A stretch of DNA of 64,000 nt, taken from assembly GCA_026224775.1 (NCBI GenBank), contig JAMFRP010000042.1, positions 43,144 through 107,143 of the forward strand, read 5' to 3'. Numbering within the stretch: position 1 is the first letter of the stretch; each line of letters starts with the position of its first letter. The notes under the pieces are model-generated. The model did not search any database. It had not been told where the DNA came from and saw nothing but the letters and a program-made list of their open reading frames with translations. Positions 1-8,756 of this stretch are shown one piece after another. The position numbers were made by a program, and so were the translations under genes. This stretch comes from Bacteroidota bacterium (GTDB lineage Bacteria > Bacteroidota > Bacteroidia > Sphingobacteriales > Sphingobacteriaceae).

Positions 1-461
1 TCCAGTTGCTCTTTTACATGTTCCACAATATCACGGCGAAGCACCAATACCTCGGCTTGGCGTTTGGTAGCCACAAAAGCACGGATAGAGCCTTCAACAG
101 TACGAATGAGCGCCTGCATCAGGTTACGCTCATCAACAAACTTAAATGCTACGTTCACTATGCTTTCTTCGGATTGATTGAGTACCGAATAAAGCAACAT
201 GGCTTTGAAATATACATTAGCCTGATCGAATGTTACTGCTTGGAACTCCAGTTCGACAGAGCGGTTTTGGATAGAGATGCGTGAATACACGTTTTCGATG
301 AGCGGAAGTTTAAAGTTTAAACCCGGTGACATGATACGGCGGTATTTTCCGAATACCGTAATTACGGCAATAGTGCCCTGTTTTACAGTCACAAAGCATG
401 ACGATAAAATGATCAGCACAATAAAAATAATAACAAATAATACAATTATTGAAGTTGACAT
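1..461 (-). CDS. SPFH/Band 7 membrane protein, C-terminus beyond window edge
   Basis: This partial gene enters from the left edge and starts at the ATG at 461. The first 153 residues show one N-terminal membrane helix (about residues 3-22) followed by the start of an SPFH/Band 7 domain. The stretch VKQGTIAVITVFGKYRRI and a following LPLIENVY are typical of stomatin and prohibitin-like proteins, as is VATKRQAEVLVLRRDI further on. Such proteins assemble on the inner membrane and act as scaffolds or modulate proteases. No partner is visible because the rest lies outside the window. The family call is solid; the subfamily is not resolved. Confidence 0.85.
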   Translation of the reverse strand, partial: MSTSIIVLFVIIFIVLIILSSCFVTVKQGTIAVITVFGKYRRIMSPGLNFKLPLIENVYSRISIQNRSVELEFQAVTFDQANVYFKAMLLYSVLNQSEESIVNVAFKFVDERNLMQALIRTVEGSIRAFVATKRQAEVLVLRRDIVEHVKEQL

Positions 462-548
462 GGATGATAAAATTTATAATCTAATATAGAACTAATTATT
501 GGTGTGTTATTTGTTTTTAATAAAACAATCGCAACAAAAAATTCAACC

Positions 549-734
549 ATGAACTTAAAACGTACTTTCGGCGCTATCCTTACTGTATTAGGAATTATAG
601 GGCTTATTTATGCCGGCATTGGTATTATTAACCACACCACTGGCGCAACCACACTTATTGTAGTTGGCTTAATTGCATTGTTATTTTTCTTTTCGGGGAT
701 AAGCCTGGTAAAAAATACGAGGGACGAATCGTAG
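549..734 (+). CDS. Small two-helix membrane protein of unknown function
   Basis: A 61-residue protein starting at the ATG at 549; an upstream TTG at 504 is less likely because it adds a polar, uncharged leader. It has a short basic N-terminus (MNLKRTF) and two hydrophobic segments, about residues 7-27 and 33-52, ending in a charged tail. No family is recognised with confidence. It stands divergent from the SPFH gene and convergent with the NlpC/P60 gene, and a shared hairpin terminator follows it. It is probably a real small inner-membrane protein, but no function can be given. Confidence 0.6.
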   Translation: MNLKRTFGAILTVLGIIGLIYAGIGIINHTTGATTLIVVGLIALLFFFSGISLVKNTRDES

Positions 735-770
735 TATATTGACGATTTATAGAAATTAATGCTCAAAAAA

Positions 771-794
771 AAATCCTTTCGGCTGAAAGGATTT
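771..794. terminator. Bidirectional intrinsic terminator
   Basis: A perfect 10-bp stem (771-780 with 785-794) and a 4-nt GGCT loop, with an A-run on its left and T-rich sequence on its right. It lies between two convergent genes, so it can stop both the small membrane protein gene and the NlpC/P60 gene. Confidence 0.75.
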
Positions 795-812
795 TCATAT
801 TTAGGTTTAGAA

Positions 813-1406
813 TTAGTTAGTACTGCTGGTGCTGCCCGTGCCTGCATCGGGCGAATCATCTATCTGGCTTTTAAATGAGCTGAGTAAGCGACCTCCTTTA
901 TAAAAGTATCTGCTGTAGTAAGCATCATCCAAACTACTGATGGCTACACCCTTTGATGAAGCGTGTGCAAAACGGTTATTGCCAAGGTATATACCAATAT
1001 GCGATATACGGCGGCTATGTATTTTAAAGAAAACCAGGTCTCCTTCTTTTAATTCGTCTTTACCAACCGGGCTAACCATGCTAAAAATATCACGTGAGTT
1101 ACGTTTGATATCCAGGTTAAAAACCTCGCTGTATAATTCTTTTGTAAACGCGGAACAATCGATACCTCTTTTTGAGCTTCCACCGAAACGGTAAGGGGTG
1201 CCGATCCAATCATATACAAAATGAAAAAGTTTCATGTTTGAGGTTGCGGATAAAGCAACTCCCATAATTTGTGACAGATAATCTTTTGCTAAACTTTCGT
1301 CGTCATCCTGTGTTTTTGCAACAGGCTGATCTGGTGTTATTTTTGTTTGAGCTTGAGTAGCTAAAACACTGAAAAATAAGACAATAACAATTAACGTTTT
1401 CTTCAT
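813..1406 (-). CDS. Secreted NlpC/P60 family cell-wall hydrolase
   Basis: A 197-residue protein with a signal peptide (about residues 1-20, ending ATQAQ) and a C-terminal NlpC/P60 (peptidase C40) domain from about residue 60. The catalytic cysteine is Cys84 in GIDCSAF, the histidine is His136 in SHIGIYLG, and a second histidine at 148 (FAHAS) is in the usual third position. The family cleaves peptide stems of peptidoglycan, usually D-Glu to meso-DAP bonds, in the periplasm. It is a single gene with its own terminator downstream. The start is the only ATG followed by a good signal peptide. Family and active site are clear; the exact bond cleaved is inferred. Confidence 0.9.
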   Translation of the reverse strand: MKKTLIVIVLFFSVLATQAQTKITPDQPVAKTQDDDESLAKDYLSQIMGVALSATSNMKLFHFVYDWIGTPYRFGGSSKRGIDCSAFTKELYSEVFNLDIKRNSRDIFSMVSPVGKDELKEGDLVFFKIHSRRISHIGIYLGNNRFAHASSKGVAISSLDDAYYSRYFYKGGRLLSSFKSQIDDSPDAGTGSTSSTN

Positions 1407-1791
1407 TTAATCCTTAGTTTGTTGTTATTAGGTCAACAAAATGTTTATTAAATTATACAATGTGTACATCGTAGGATACAAAACTATCCATATTTTTCAA
1501 TTATGCAAATAAAAAGGGGCATTTTTTAAAAAAAACACAATGCCAATAAACTTTCCATTTGCTATAACCTATTAACTATTAGTAAACAATTGTGAATTAT
1601 AACAATTATTCTTACGCTTTTTGTAGCAAAATAGTTACAGAAATGTCAATTCAACATTTTCCGGGAGGGACATTATTATTATATAGTGTAATAATTAAGA
1701 AATCTTTTTGAAGAAATGCATAGTAGTTTCGATAATTTGCAGGATATAATTAGATTTGCGCTTTACTCAGAAAAAAATAGGTTGTTTACAA
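1407..1791. other. AT-rich intergenic region upstream of pdhA
   Basis: About 385 bases without a convincing reading frame. It separates the divergent NlpC/P60 and pdhA genes and should hold both promoters. Near its right end is a TAnnTTTG box at 1751-1758. I see no hairpin or repeat of note. Confidence 0.6.
1751..1758 (+). promoter_or_regulatory. Candidate Bacteroidota -7 box for pdhA
   Basis: TAGATTTG matches the Bacteroidota -7 consensus TAnnTTTG and lies 33 nt before the pdhA ATG. A TTTC at 1727-1730, 20 nt upstream, could serve as a weak -33 element. Confidence 0.4.
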
Positions 1792-2787
1792 ATGAGTTCG
1801 ATCGAAATAAATAAAGATACCTACCTTAAGTGGTACGAGTGGATGCTGCTAATGCGCAGGTTCGAAGAGAAAACCGGGCAATTATACGGACAACAGAAAA
1901 TAAGAGGCTTTTGCCACTTATATATAGGCCAGGAGGCTGTGTTAGCCGGAGCCATGTCGGTTATAAGACAAGAGGATAGTATGATCACCGCATATCGTGA
2001 TCACGCGCACGCTCTTGCTAAAGGCGTAACGCCAAATGCGATAATGGCCGAAATGTACGGTAAAGCTACCGGATGCTCAAAAGGCAAAGGTGGTAGTATG
2101 CACATGTTCAGCAAGGAAAAGCATTTTTACGGTGGCCACGGTATAGTAGGCGGCCAGATCCCTTTGGGAGCAGGCGTCGCTTTTGCTGAAAAATATAAAG
2201 GTACCGACAATGTGAACATTGCCTACATGGGCGATGGAGCTGTTCGTCAGGGTGCGTTAAACGAAACCTTTAACATGGCTGCTTTATGGCAATTGCCTGT
2301 AATTTTTGTTTGCGAAAACAATGGTTACGCCATGGGTACTTCAGTTGCACGTACTACCATACAAACAGACATCTACAAATTAGGCTTACCTTACGGTATA
2401 CCATCATCGGCTGTTGACGGTATGGATCCTGTTGCGGTACATAACGCGATGGACGAGGCTGTACAACGTGCGCGCCGTGGTGAAGGACCAACATTTTTAG
2501 AAATGCGTACTTATCGTTATAAAGGCCACTCAATGTCCGATCCGCAAAAGTATCGTACTAAAGAGGAGCTGGAAAGCTACAAAGAAAAAGACCCGATTGA
2601 AATGGTTAAAGAAACTATTGAAAAAGAAGGTTATGCTGATGAAAAATGGTTTGAAGAAATAGCTGCCAAAATTAAAGCTGAGGTTGAAGAAGCAGTAAAA
2701 TTTGCTGAAGAATCACCATGGCCTGAAGCATCAGAGCTTTATACTGATGTTTACGTGCAAGCAGATTACCCTTACATTAGGGACTAG
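1792..2787 (+). CDS. pdhA: Pyruvate dehydrogenase E1 component, alpha subunit
   Basis: A 331-residue thiamine-diphosphate enzyme subunit that decarboxylates pyruvate and passes the acetyl group to the lipoyl arm of E2. The ThDP-binding motif begins at GDGAVRQGALNE and ends at CENN. The phosphorylation-loop region YRYKGHSMSDP is also present. The length fits the alpha subunit of the heterotetrameric E1, not the fused E1 type. The ATG at 1792 is chosen over an upstream TTG at 1756, because the TTG falls inside the predicted -7 box and homologous E1-alpha proteins start close to this point. E2 follows after 38 bp, so the two form an operon. No E1-beta gene is in the window and it must be encoded elsewhere. 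Confidence 0.95.
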   Translation: MSSIEINKDTYLKWYEWMLLMRRFEEKTGQLYGQQKIRGFCHLYIGQEAVLAGAMSVIRQEDSMITAYRDHAHALAKGVTPNAIMAEMYGKATGCSKGKGGSMHMFSKEKHFYGGHGIVGGQIPLGAGVAFAEKYKGTDNVNIAYMGDGAVRQGALNETFNMAALWQLPVIFVCENNGYAMGTSVARTTIQTDIYKLGLPYGIPSSAVDGMDPVAVHNAMDEAVQRARRGEGPTFLEMRTYRYKGHSMSDPQKYRTKEELESYKEKDPIEMVKETIEKEGYADEKWFEEIAAKIKAEVEEAVKFAEESPWPEASELYTDVYVQADYPYIRD

Positions 2788-2825
2788 TTATATAATACAC
2801 AGAATTTAAACTATTCAAAAACAGA

Positions 2826-4463
2826 ATGGCTGAAGTAATTAAAATGCCCAAAATGAGCGACACCATGACTGATGGTGTTTTAGCGAAGTGGCATAAAAAA
2901 GTTGGCGATAAAATAAAATCAGGCGATGTAATTGCCGAGATCGAAACAGATAAGGCCACTATGGACTTTGAATCATACCAGGATGGCACTTTGCTATTTA
3001 TCGGTATCGAAGAAGGACAAGGTGCACCTGTTGATTCTGTTATTGCTGTGATAGGAAAAGAAGGAGAAGATTACAAAGCCGCTTTAAGCGCGGCTCCTGA
3101 AGCAGCTCCTGCAAAACCCGCTGAGGCCGCCCCGGCTGCTGAAGCACCAAAAGCTGCTACCCCAAAAGTGGATACATCAAGCATACCGGCAACTGTAATA
3201 CGCATGCCTGCGCTGAGTGATACCATGACCGAGGGTGTTATAAACAAATGGAACTTTAAAGTTGGTGATAAAGTAAAATCTGATGACTCATTAGCTGATG
3301 TGGAAACCGATAAGGCTACCATGGAAGTTGTAGGTTACGAAGATGGCACCTTATTATACATAGGCCCTAAAGAAGGCGAAGCTGCACCGGTAAATGGCAT
3401 TATTGCCATTGTTGGTAAAGAAGGTACTGATATTACTCCTTTATTACAAGATACAGGATCAGCACCTGCGGCTAAAGTAACTGAGGCTGCCCCTGCTGCG
3501 ACATCAGCACCTGCCGAAGCTGCTCCTCCTGCTGAACCACAATTCAGCGCGGATGACAGCCGTGTTAAGGCATCTCCGTTAGCGCGTAAAATTGCTAAGG
3601 AAAAAGGCATCAACCTTAACCAGTTAAAAGGTTCTGCTGAAGGTGGCCGGATTGTTAAAAAAGATATAGAATCATTTGTACCATCGGCTGCGCCTGCTGC
3701 AAAACCAGCTGCTGCACCTGCTGCCTCAGCGCCTGCACCATCAGCTCCGGCCGCTGTTGTTGCTGCACCTTATGTTGGTGTTGAGAAATTCACCGAGAAA
3801 CCGGTTAGCCAAATGCGTAAGGTTATTGCCAAGCGTTTGTCTGAAAGTTTATTTACCGCACCGCATTTCTACGTTACCATGTCGATTGATATGGACCAGG
3901 CGATTGCTGCTCGTGGTAAGATAAACGAGGTTGCTCCGGTCAAAATATCATTTAACGATTTTGTATTGAAAGCTTGCGCTGTTGCCTTAAAACAACATCC
4001 TGCTATCAACTCATCATGGCAAGGAGATAAGATCCGTTTTAATGAGCATATCAATATAGGTGTTGCAGTAGCTATCGAAGATGGTCTATTGGTACCTGTA
4101 GTTCGTTTTGCCGATGGAAAATCATTAAGCCAAATTTCAGCAGAAGTAAAAGACTTTGCACAACGTGCAAAAGCTAAAAAGCTACAACCATCTGATTGGG
4201 AAGGTTCAACATTCACCATATCAAACTTAGGTATGTTTGGTGTTGATGAATTTACCGCTATTATTAACACCCCTGATGCTTGTATTTTAGCAGTAAGCGG
4301 TATACAACAAGTTCCGGTTGTTAAAAACGGCGCTGTTGTACCGGGTAACGTAATGAAAGTAACCTTAAGCTCTGACCATCGTGTGGTTGATGGCGCTACG
4401 GCATCTGCATTCTTGTTAACTTTAAAATCTTTATTAGAAGAACCGGTTAGGTTGTTGGTGTAA
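2826..4463 (+). CDS. pdhC: Pyruvate dehydrogenase E2, dihydrolipoamide acetyltransferase with two lipoyl domains
   Basis: A 545-residue E2 core protein. Domains in order: lipoyl domain 1 (about residues 3-77, lipoylated Lys in ETDKATMDF), an Ala/Pro linker, lipoyl domain 2 (about 126-200, ETDKATMEV), a second Ala/Pro linker, the E1/E3-binding domain (about 247-285, ASPLARKIAKEKGI and GRIVKKDIE), a third linker and the catalytic acyltransferase domain with DHRVVDG near the C-terminus, which carries the active-site His. It transfers acetyl groups to CoA and forms the complex core. It sits 38 bp after pdhA and is closed by a strong terminator. Two lipoyl domains are common in this phylum. Confidence 0.95.
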   Translation: MAEVIKMPKMSDTMTDGVLAKWHKKVGDKIKSGDVIAEIETDKATMDFESYQDGTLLFIGIEEGQGAPVDSVIAVIGKEGEDYKAALSAAPEAAPAKPAEAAPAAEAPKAATPKVDTSSIPATVIRMPALSDTMTEGVINKWNFKVGDKVKSDDSLADVETDKATMEVVGYEDGTLLYIGPKEGEAAPVNGIIAIVGKEGTDITPLLQDTGSAPAAKVTEAAPAATSAPAEAAPPAEPQFSADDSRVKASPLARKIAKEKGINLNQLKGSAEGGRIVKKDIESFVPSAAPAAKPAAAPAASAPAPSAPAAVVAAPYVGVEKFTEKPVSQMRKVIAKRLSESLFTAPHFYVTMSIDMDQAIAARGKINEVAPVKISFNDFVLKACAVALKQHPAINSSWQGDKIRFNEHINIGVAVAIEDGLLVPVVRFADGKSLSQISAEVKDFAQRAKAKKLQPSDWEGSTFTISNLGMFGVDEFTAIINTPDACILAVSGIQQVPVVKNGAVVPGNVMKVTLSSDHRVVDGATASAFLLTLKSLLEEPVRLLV

Positions 4464-4483
4464 AGAATCAAGTATTACATATA

Positions 4484-4517
4484 AAAGAGCGACTGATCAA
4501 ATGATCAGTCGCTCTTT
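4484..4517. terminator. Strong intrinsic terminator after the pdh operon
   Basis: A 16-bp perfect inverted repeat (4484-4499 with 4502-4517) followed by a T-run, and preceded by A-rich sequence. It lies between the convergent pdhC and the 4528-4911 gene and can serve both. Confidence 0.8.
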
Positions 4518-4527
4518 TTGTTACTTC

Positions 4528-4911
4528 TTACTTGGTTTCTATATGGATCAAATTATTCAAATACAAACCATAGGAAGCTGCGTCTAAATAAATCTCTTTG
4601 CTCATTAGATATTCTGAGGAAGATGAAGTGAAAGTCCCACCCCCACCTGATACATTTGTTATAACAGAGGCAAGTTTCCATCCGTAGGCACTCATTAATA
4701 AAAGTGTGTGATTTGATTTTTTAATCCCGTACTGCGTTCTGGGATCAACCAATAGCTTGGCGTTTGTACTATCAGGTAAAAGCTTTTTCAGATCGCCGTA
4801 ATCTATTTTCCCATTTGAAGAAATAGTACAGTAAACCGTTATCTTTTGAGCATCGGCCGATAAAGCAAATCCTCCAATGCAAAACAATAAGGCAAGTAGT
4901 AATTTTTTCAT
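4528..4911 (-). CDS. Small secreted protein of unknown function
   Basis: A 127-residue protein with a clear signal peptide (about residues 1-21, ending SADAQ). The mature part has a charged start (KITVYCTISSNGKIDYGDLKK), a central stretch with hydrophobic and Gly/Ser-rich segments (VSGGGGTFTSSSS), and no motif I recognise. It is monocistronic, convergent with pdhC and read away from the DUF4197 gene. The signal peptide and intact frame support a real gene; the role is unknown. Confidence 0.7.
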   Translation of the reverse strand: MKKLLLALLFCIGGFALSADAQKITVYCTISSNGKIDYGDLKKLLPDSTNAKLLVDPRTQYGIKKSNHTLLLMSAYGWKLASVITNVSGGGGTFTSSSSEYLMSKEIYLDAASYGLYLNNLIHIETK

Positions 4912-4997
4912 TTTTATTTTAAAAGTACAACTTATAACTCGTTAACAAATACCTACTTGGTGAATTATTGGTTACCTATTGTGCTTTAATGGAAGCA

Positions 4998-5720
4998 TTA
5001 ATACACCTTCCGGCCCTGATCTGCAAAAGAGAACACCTTACGCATCAATGGGGTTGAACGGGCATTCAGGTTTCTGCGAATATTGAGCTCTTCCTTCGCT
5101 ATCTCAATAAAAATACCGTTAATGGCTTGTTGGGTAGCATAGTCGGTTAAATCAGGATTAATGTGCGAAACAAAGGGTAGTTTATTATAGGTTTTAGCTA
5201 CATCGCCATAATACTTTGTTGCACCCACTTTATTTAGGCTGGCTTGTATAATGGGCCTAAATTGTACAGCAAGTTGCACACTGGTTGTGCGGCGAAAATA
5301 TTGGGTAGCAGCATCAGGCTGGCCTAATAGTATGCTTGCGGCATCATCAACACTCATATGCCTTATGGCATCAACAAAAATTGGTTCAGCCTGGGCAACA
5401 GCATCTTCGGCAGCGCGGTTTAGTGATAATATTACCTGATCGCATTGCTTACCAAGGCCTAAGCCACGTAAAGTATGTTCAGCTTTTTGCGCCTGCGGCG
5501 GGAAAAGTATTTTTACTGATGGATTGCCAAAAAATCCGTTAAGGGCAGATAATTGACTGGTACTTTTGCTGGTTCCCTGCAACAGGGCATCTTTAATACC
5601 GGCAGACATGTCAAATATTGACGGCTGTTGTTGTGCACAAGCCTGCGCGCTATGCGTAATGGTTTGCAAACCTGTTATTGCGAAAAATACAAAAGGGATT
5701 GATAGTAAGAATTTCTTCAT
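4998..5720 (-). CDS. DUF4197 family secreted protein
   Basis: A 240-residue protein from the ATG at 5720, which gives a proper signal peptide (MKKFLLSIPFVFFAITGLQ). The ATG at 5774 would overlap the phosphate transporter gene and put a polar leader before the signal. The mature region matches DUF4197: an early GIKDALLQGTSKS, a middle HMSVDDAASILLGQPDAAT and a later QPII/KVG type segment ending in a TPLMRKVF tail. The family is widespread in Proteobacteria and Bacteroidota and has no known function. It follows the PiT gene by 43 bp, so it may belong to that transcription unit. Confidence 0.8.
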   Translation of the reverse strand: MKKFLLSIPFVFFAITGLQTITHSAQACAQQQPSIFDMSAGIKDALLQGTSKSTSQLSALNGFFGNPSVKILFPPQAQKAEHTLRGLGLGKQCDQVILSLNRAAEDAVAQAEPIFVDAIRHMSVDDAASILLGQPDAATQYFRRTTSVQLAVQFRPIIQASLNKVGATKYYGDVAKTYNKLPFVSHINPDLTDYATQQAINGIFIEIAKEELNIRRNLNARSTPLMRKVFSFADQGRKVY

Positions 5721-5763
5721 TAGGGGTAAAATTAAATGATCAGGAGGCCGATGGTAATTGAGT

Positions 5764-6774
5764 TTATGCAACAAACCTTAGCAGCATAAAAACTATTCCT
5801 GCAATTAACGCAGAAATCGGAATAGTTATTATCCATGCCCAAATTAGATTGATAGTTACCCCCCAACGTACGGCAGATACACGCTTAGTTAAACCCACGC
5901 CGATGATTGAACCGGTAATGGTGTGCGTGGTGGATACCGGGATACCAAAGTGCTCGGTGATCAATAATGTTACAGCACCGGCAGTTTCAGCACTTACGCC
6001 TTCAAGCGGGGTAATTTTGGTAATTTTAGAACCCATGGTCTTTACGATCTTCCAACCGCCAGACATAGTGCCTAATGCGATGGCCGAGTAACAAGCCAAC
6101 GGAATCCAATCGGGCATTGCTGCACCGGGTACTATTATTTTTGAAGCGATAAGTGTTACGTATAAAATACCCATCACCTTTTGCGCATCATTAGTGCCGT
6201 GTGAAAAGCTTAACGCTGCTGATGAAACCAGTTGCAGCCTTTTAAACCATCTTTCAGCTGTTGAGGGCCGCGATCGTTTGCAGATATGCAGGATGATTAT
6301 CGTTACAATATAGGCTATCACCAAACCAATTACGGGGGCCAGTACTATGTAAGCGATTGTGGTAAGGATCAGTTTTACGTTGATGGCTGTGATACCGTTA
6401 GCACCCATGTAAAATGCATTAGTTATACCCGCACCTGCAAAACCACCTATTAAAGTATGTGATGAACTTGATGGGATACCAAACCACCAGGTAGTTAAAT
6501 TCCAGGTGATAGCGGCAACTAAACCTGCCAGGATAACGTGCATAGTTACAAAATGCTCGTTAACTATTTTTGATATCGTGTTGGCTACCTTATGATCTTT
6601 TACAATAAAATAAGCCAGGAAGTTAAATGCAGCGGCCCAAACCACAGCCTGAAACGGTGTTAATACTTTGGTTGATACGATGGTGGCAATAGAGTTTGCC
6701 GCGTCGTGAAAACCATTGGTGTAATCAAATATTAATGCCAGCGCAACTACAATTACCAGTAATGATGTTACCAT
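5764..6774 (-). CDS. PiT-family inorganic phosphate transporter
   Basis: A 336-residue inner-membrane protein with about ten hydrophobic helices. Both halves carry the PiT signature: DYTNGFHDAANSIAT near the N-terminus, and SFSHGTNDAQKVMG with GIPVSTTHTITG in the second half. The family imports phosphate, as a metal-phosphate complex or with protons or sodium, at low affinity. It lies 23 bp downstream of the DUF47 gene, the usual partner of Pit transporters, so the two probably act together. The sequence is complete. Whether it takes phosphate only or also sulfate is not visible. Confidence 0.92.
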   Translation of the reverse strand: MVTSLLVIVVALALIFDYTNGFHDAANSIATIVSTKVLTPFQAVVWAAAFNFLAYFIVKDHKVANTISKIVNEHFVTMHVILAGLVAAITWNLTTWWFGIPSSSSHTLIGGFAGAGITNAFYMGANGITAINVKLILTTIAYIVLAPVIGLVIAYIVTIIILHICKRSRPSTAERWFKRLQLVSSAALSFSHGTNDAQKVMGILYVTLIASKIIVPGAAMPDWIPLACYSAIALGTMSGGWKIVKTMGSKITKITPLEGVSAETAGAVTLLITEHFGIPVSTTHTITGSIIGVGLTKRVSAVRWGVTINLIWAWIITIPISALIAGIVFMLLRFVA

Positions 6775-6797
6775 TTACGAATATAATTATAAATTGC

Positions 6798-7448
6798 TTA
6801 AGCGTTTTTAACTAATATTGATTCCATTACATTAGCGGCATCTTCGCACATATCGGTGGCGTTTTCAAGAGCAGCTAATATTTCTTTGTATTTAATAAGC
6901 TTGATCGCATCGGTTTCATATAAAAACAAATCGGCAACCGCACGGTCAAATACATAATCGGCCTGGTTTTCAATACTGTTTATCCTGATGCATGAATCGG
7001 CAATGGCACGTATATTACGCAAATCTTTTAGTTCGCGTACGGCCTTTTCCAGATCAACACTCCCCTGCAATATCAGGTCGGATAGTTTGCGGATATGCTC
7101 ATTGTATTCGTCGATACGGTAAAGGCTCATGCGGTTTGCCGCGCCTTGTATATTATCAGCAACATCATCAATCGCGGTTGCAAGTGCATGTATGTCTTCG
7201 CGGTCAAATGGGGTAATAAAATTCTTTCCTAACTCTAAGTAGATTTGGTGGGTAAGCTCGTCACCTTTGTTTTCCAGCTTATCAATTTGCTTAAATAACT
7301 CCTCGCGGGTTACAGGGTTTGCTGAGTTTACTGCCTCAACAAGTATGGTAGCTATAGCTACAACATTGCTGGCTGCCTGCTCAAATAAAGGGAAAAATAT
7401 CTTCTTCTCTTTTGGTACAAAGTACTGGAATATGCTGTTTAATGACAT
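6798..7448 (-). CDS. DUF47 (PhoU-like) regulator of phosphate transport
   Basis: A 216-residue all-helical cytoplasmic protein of the DUF47/TIGR00153 family, related to PhoU. Its start FQYFVPKEKKIFFPLFEQAA, the KLENKGDELTHQIYLELGKNF segment and the acidic patch FDREDIHALATAIDDVADNI are typical. The acidic E/D-xxxD clusters bind metals in PhoU relatives. DUF47 genes are nearly always next to pit genes and are thought to modulate transport. Here the PiT gene follows by 23 bp. A TACATTTG box lies just upstream. Confidence 0.9.
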   Translation of the reverse strand: MSLNSIFQYFVPKEKKIFFPLFEQAASNVVAIATILVEAVNSANPVTREELFKQIDKLENKGDELTHQIYLELGKNFITPFDREDIHALATAIDDVADNIQGAANRMSLYRIDEYNEHIRKLSDLILQGSVDLEKAVRELKDLRNIRAIADSCIRINSIENQADYVFDRAVADLFLYETDAIKLIKYKEILAALENATDMCEDAANVMESILVKNA

Positions 7449-7468
7449 ACTTTTTGATGGAATTTTAA

Positions 7469-7476
7469 CAAATGTA
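7469..7476 (-). promoter_or_regulatory. Candidate -7 box for the DUF47-PiT operon
   Basis: On the minus strand this reads TACATTTG, an exact TAnnTTTG match, 20 nt upstream of the DUF47 ATG and between it and the histidine kinase gene. No good -33 element is visible at the usual distance. Confidence 0.4.
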
Positions 7477-7498
7477 CGCTAACTATGTTAAGTTAATG

Positions 7499-8563
7499 TT
7501 AACTTTTTAAAACAGGAATGTTAGGGAATTGTAAAGCCGGTTTATTTTTCTGCAAAGTGAAGCCAAAAGTAGAACCTAAACCCTCGGTACTACGCACATT
7601 AATGGTTTGCTGATGGGCCTCCACAATATGCTTTACAATGGCCAACCCTAATCCCGAGCCGCCTATTTGCCTTGAACGACTGGTATCTGTTCTGAAAAAG
7701 CGTTCAAACAAACGTGGTAAATACTTTTCCTCGATACCGATACCATCATCGGTTACTTCAACCAAAACCTGATCGTGCAATTCGAATAAACTTATAGAGG
7801 TGCTTCCACCCTCTTTACCATATTTTAAGGAGTTATCAATCAGGTTAACCAATACCTGCACCATCTTTTCCCTATCAGCATAAACAGGAATTGGCTCATC
7901 ATATTTTTGTTTGAATACCAGTTTGATATGATGCTGTGAAGCCTTCATCTCCATCGATTCAAAAACCTCTTTAATCAAATCATTTATTTTAAACTTGGTG
8001 TAGTTAATGGCCATTTCACCGGTTTCCAATTTTGAAATCTCGTCCAGGTCTTTGATCAGATAGCTTAAGCGATCAACATTACGGGCCGCTTTGGTTAAAA
8101 AGTCTTTGGCCATAACCAGATCATCAAATTCATCATCCTGTATGGCTTCGATATATCCCTGAATAGCAAATAGCGGCGTTTTAAACTCATGAGAGATATT
8201 AGATAAAAAATCCCTGCGGAATTTCTCCTGCGTACGCAGTTCATCAATCTCCGTTTTCTTTTGTTTGGCCCACTCCTTTACCTCATTCTCTACATCATTT
8301 ATAGGGTCTGCACTTACGTGCTCGCCTAAGGCATCGCGCAGGTCGCGGCCTAATTTAAGGTTGTGGATTAGTTTGTAAATGAGCTTTATTTTGGAGTAGA
8401 TGTATTTTTCTATCAGCCAATAAAAAATCAAAAAACTGGTAATTATGGTAACCCCAAAGGTTATTGCCACATCATACCAATTATGCCTGAAATAATAGTT
8501 GAGTGCGGATAAGGTAACGGCAACCGCTGCCGCGTTTATTAAAACAAGTACGCGCAATTTCAT
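7499..8563 (-). CDS. PhoR-like sensor histidine kinase
   Basis: A 354-residue membrane histidine kinase. Two transmembrane helices (about residues 5-24 and 32-52) leave almost no periplasmic sensor. After a linker come the HisKA domain with His125 in NISHEFKTPL and the HATPase domain with an N-box (NLIDNSLKYG), DDGIGIEEKYLPRLFERFFR and GSGLGLAIVKHIV. The layout is that of PhoR/WalK-type kinases without a PAS domain. The gene stands directly upstream of DUF47-PiT, which suggests a phosphate role. No response regulator is adjacent on either side, unusual for this kinase class. Confidence 0.9.
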   Translation of the reverse strand: MKLRVLVLINAAAVAVTLSALNYYFRHNWYDVAITFGVTIITSFLIFYWLIEKYIYSKIKLIYKLIHNLKLGRDLRDALGEHVSADPINDVENEVKEWAKQKKTEIDELRTQEKFRRDFLSNISHEFKTPLFAIQGYIEAIQDDEFDDLVMAKDFLTKAARNVDRLSYLIKDLDEISKLETGEMAINYTKFKINDLIKEVFESMEMKASQHHIKLVFKQKYDEPIPVYADREKMVQVLVNLIDNSLKYGKEGGSTSISLFELHDQVLVEVTDDGIGIEEKYLPRLFERFFRTDTSRSRQIGGSGLGLAIVKHIVEAHQQTINVRSTEGLGSTFGFTLQKNKPALQFPNIPVLKS

Positions 8564-8669
8564 GCGCTAATTTACAATTTGTAAATGATTAGCTTACAGC
8601 GCAAAGGTTATATTTATGTTAATAGCGTATCCTCTATGCCAATAATGATGGCCCCCGTATAAATAGCTT

Positions 8670-8740
8670 TGTCATTCCGAGGAACGAATAATCTGTACGG
8701 TGTAAACTACTTTATAGATTCTTCGTTCCTCAGAATGACA
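8670..8740. repeat. TGTCAT/ATGACA palindromic repeat, copy 1
   Basis: Ends are TGTCATT and AATGACA. The inner arms GAGGAACGAA and TTCGTTCCTC are near-complementary. This is one copy of the main palindrome family, in the gap between the kinase and YceI genes. Confidence 0.7.
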
Positions 8741-8756
8741 AGGTGTATAAACTTTA

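Noticed and set aside
3071..3613. Antisense frames of 83 and 92 residues within the E2 gene
   Set aside because: They are Ala/Ser/Gly-rich mirror images of the Ala/Pro linkers and lipoyl domains of E2 and match nothing as proteins.
3869..4471. A 200-residue antisense frame in the E2 catalytic domain
   Set aside because: It is the reverse complement of a clearly conserved coding region and has no protein-like features of its own.
5721..5774. Upstream start at 5774 for the DUF4197 gene
   Set aside because: It would overlap the PiT gene and bury the signal peptide; the ATG at 5720 gives a proper signal.
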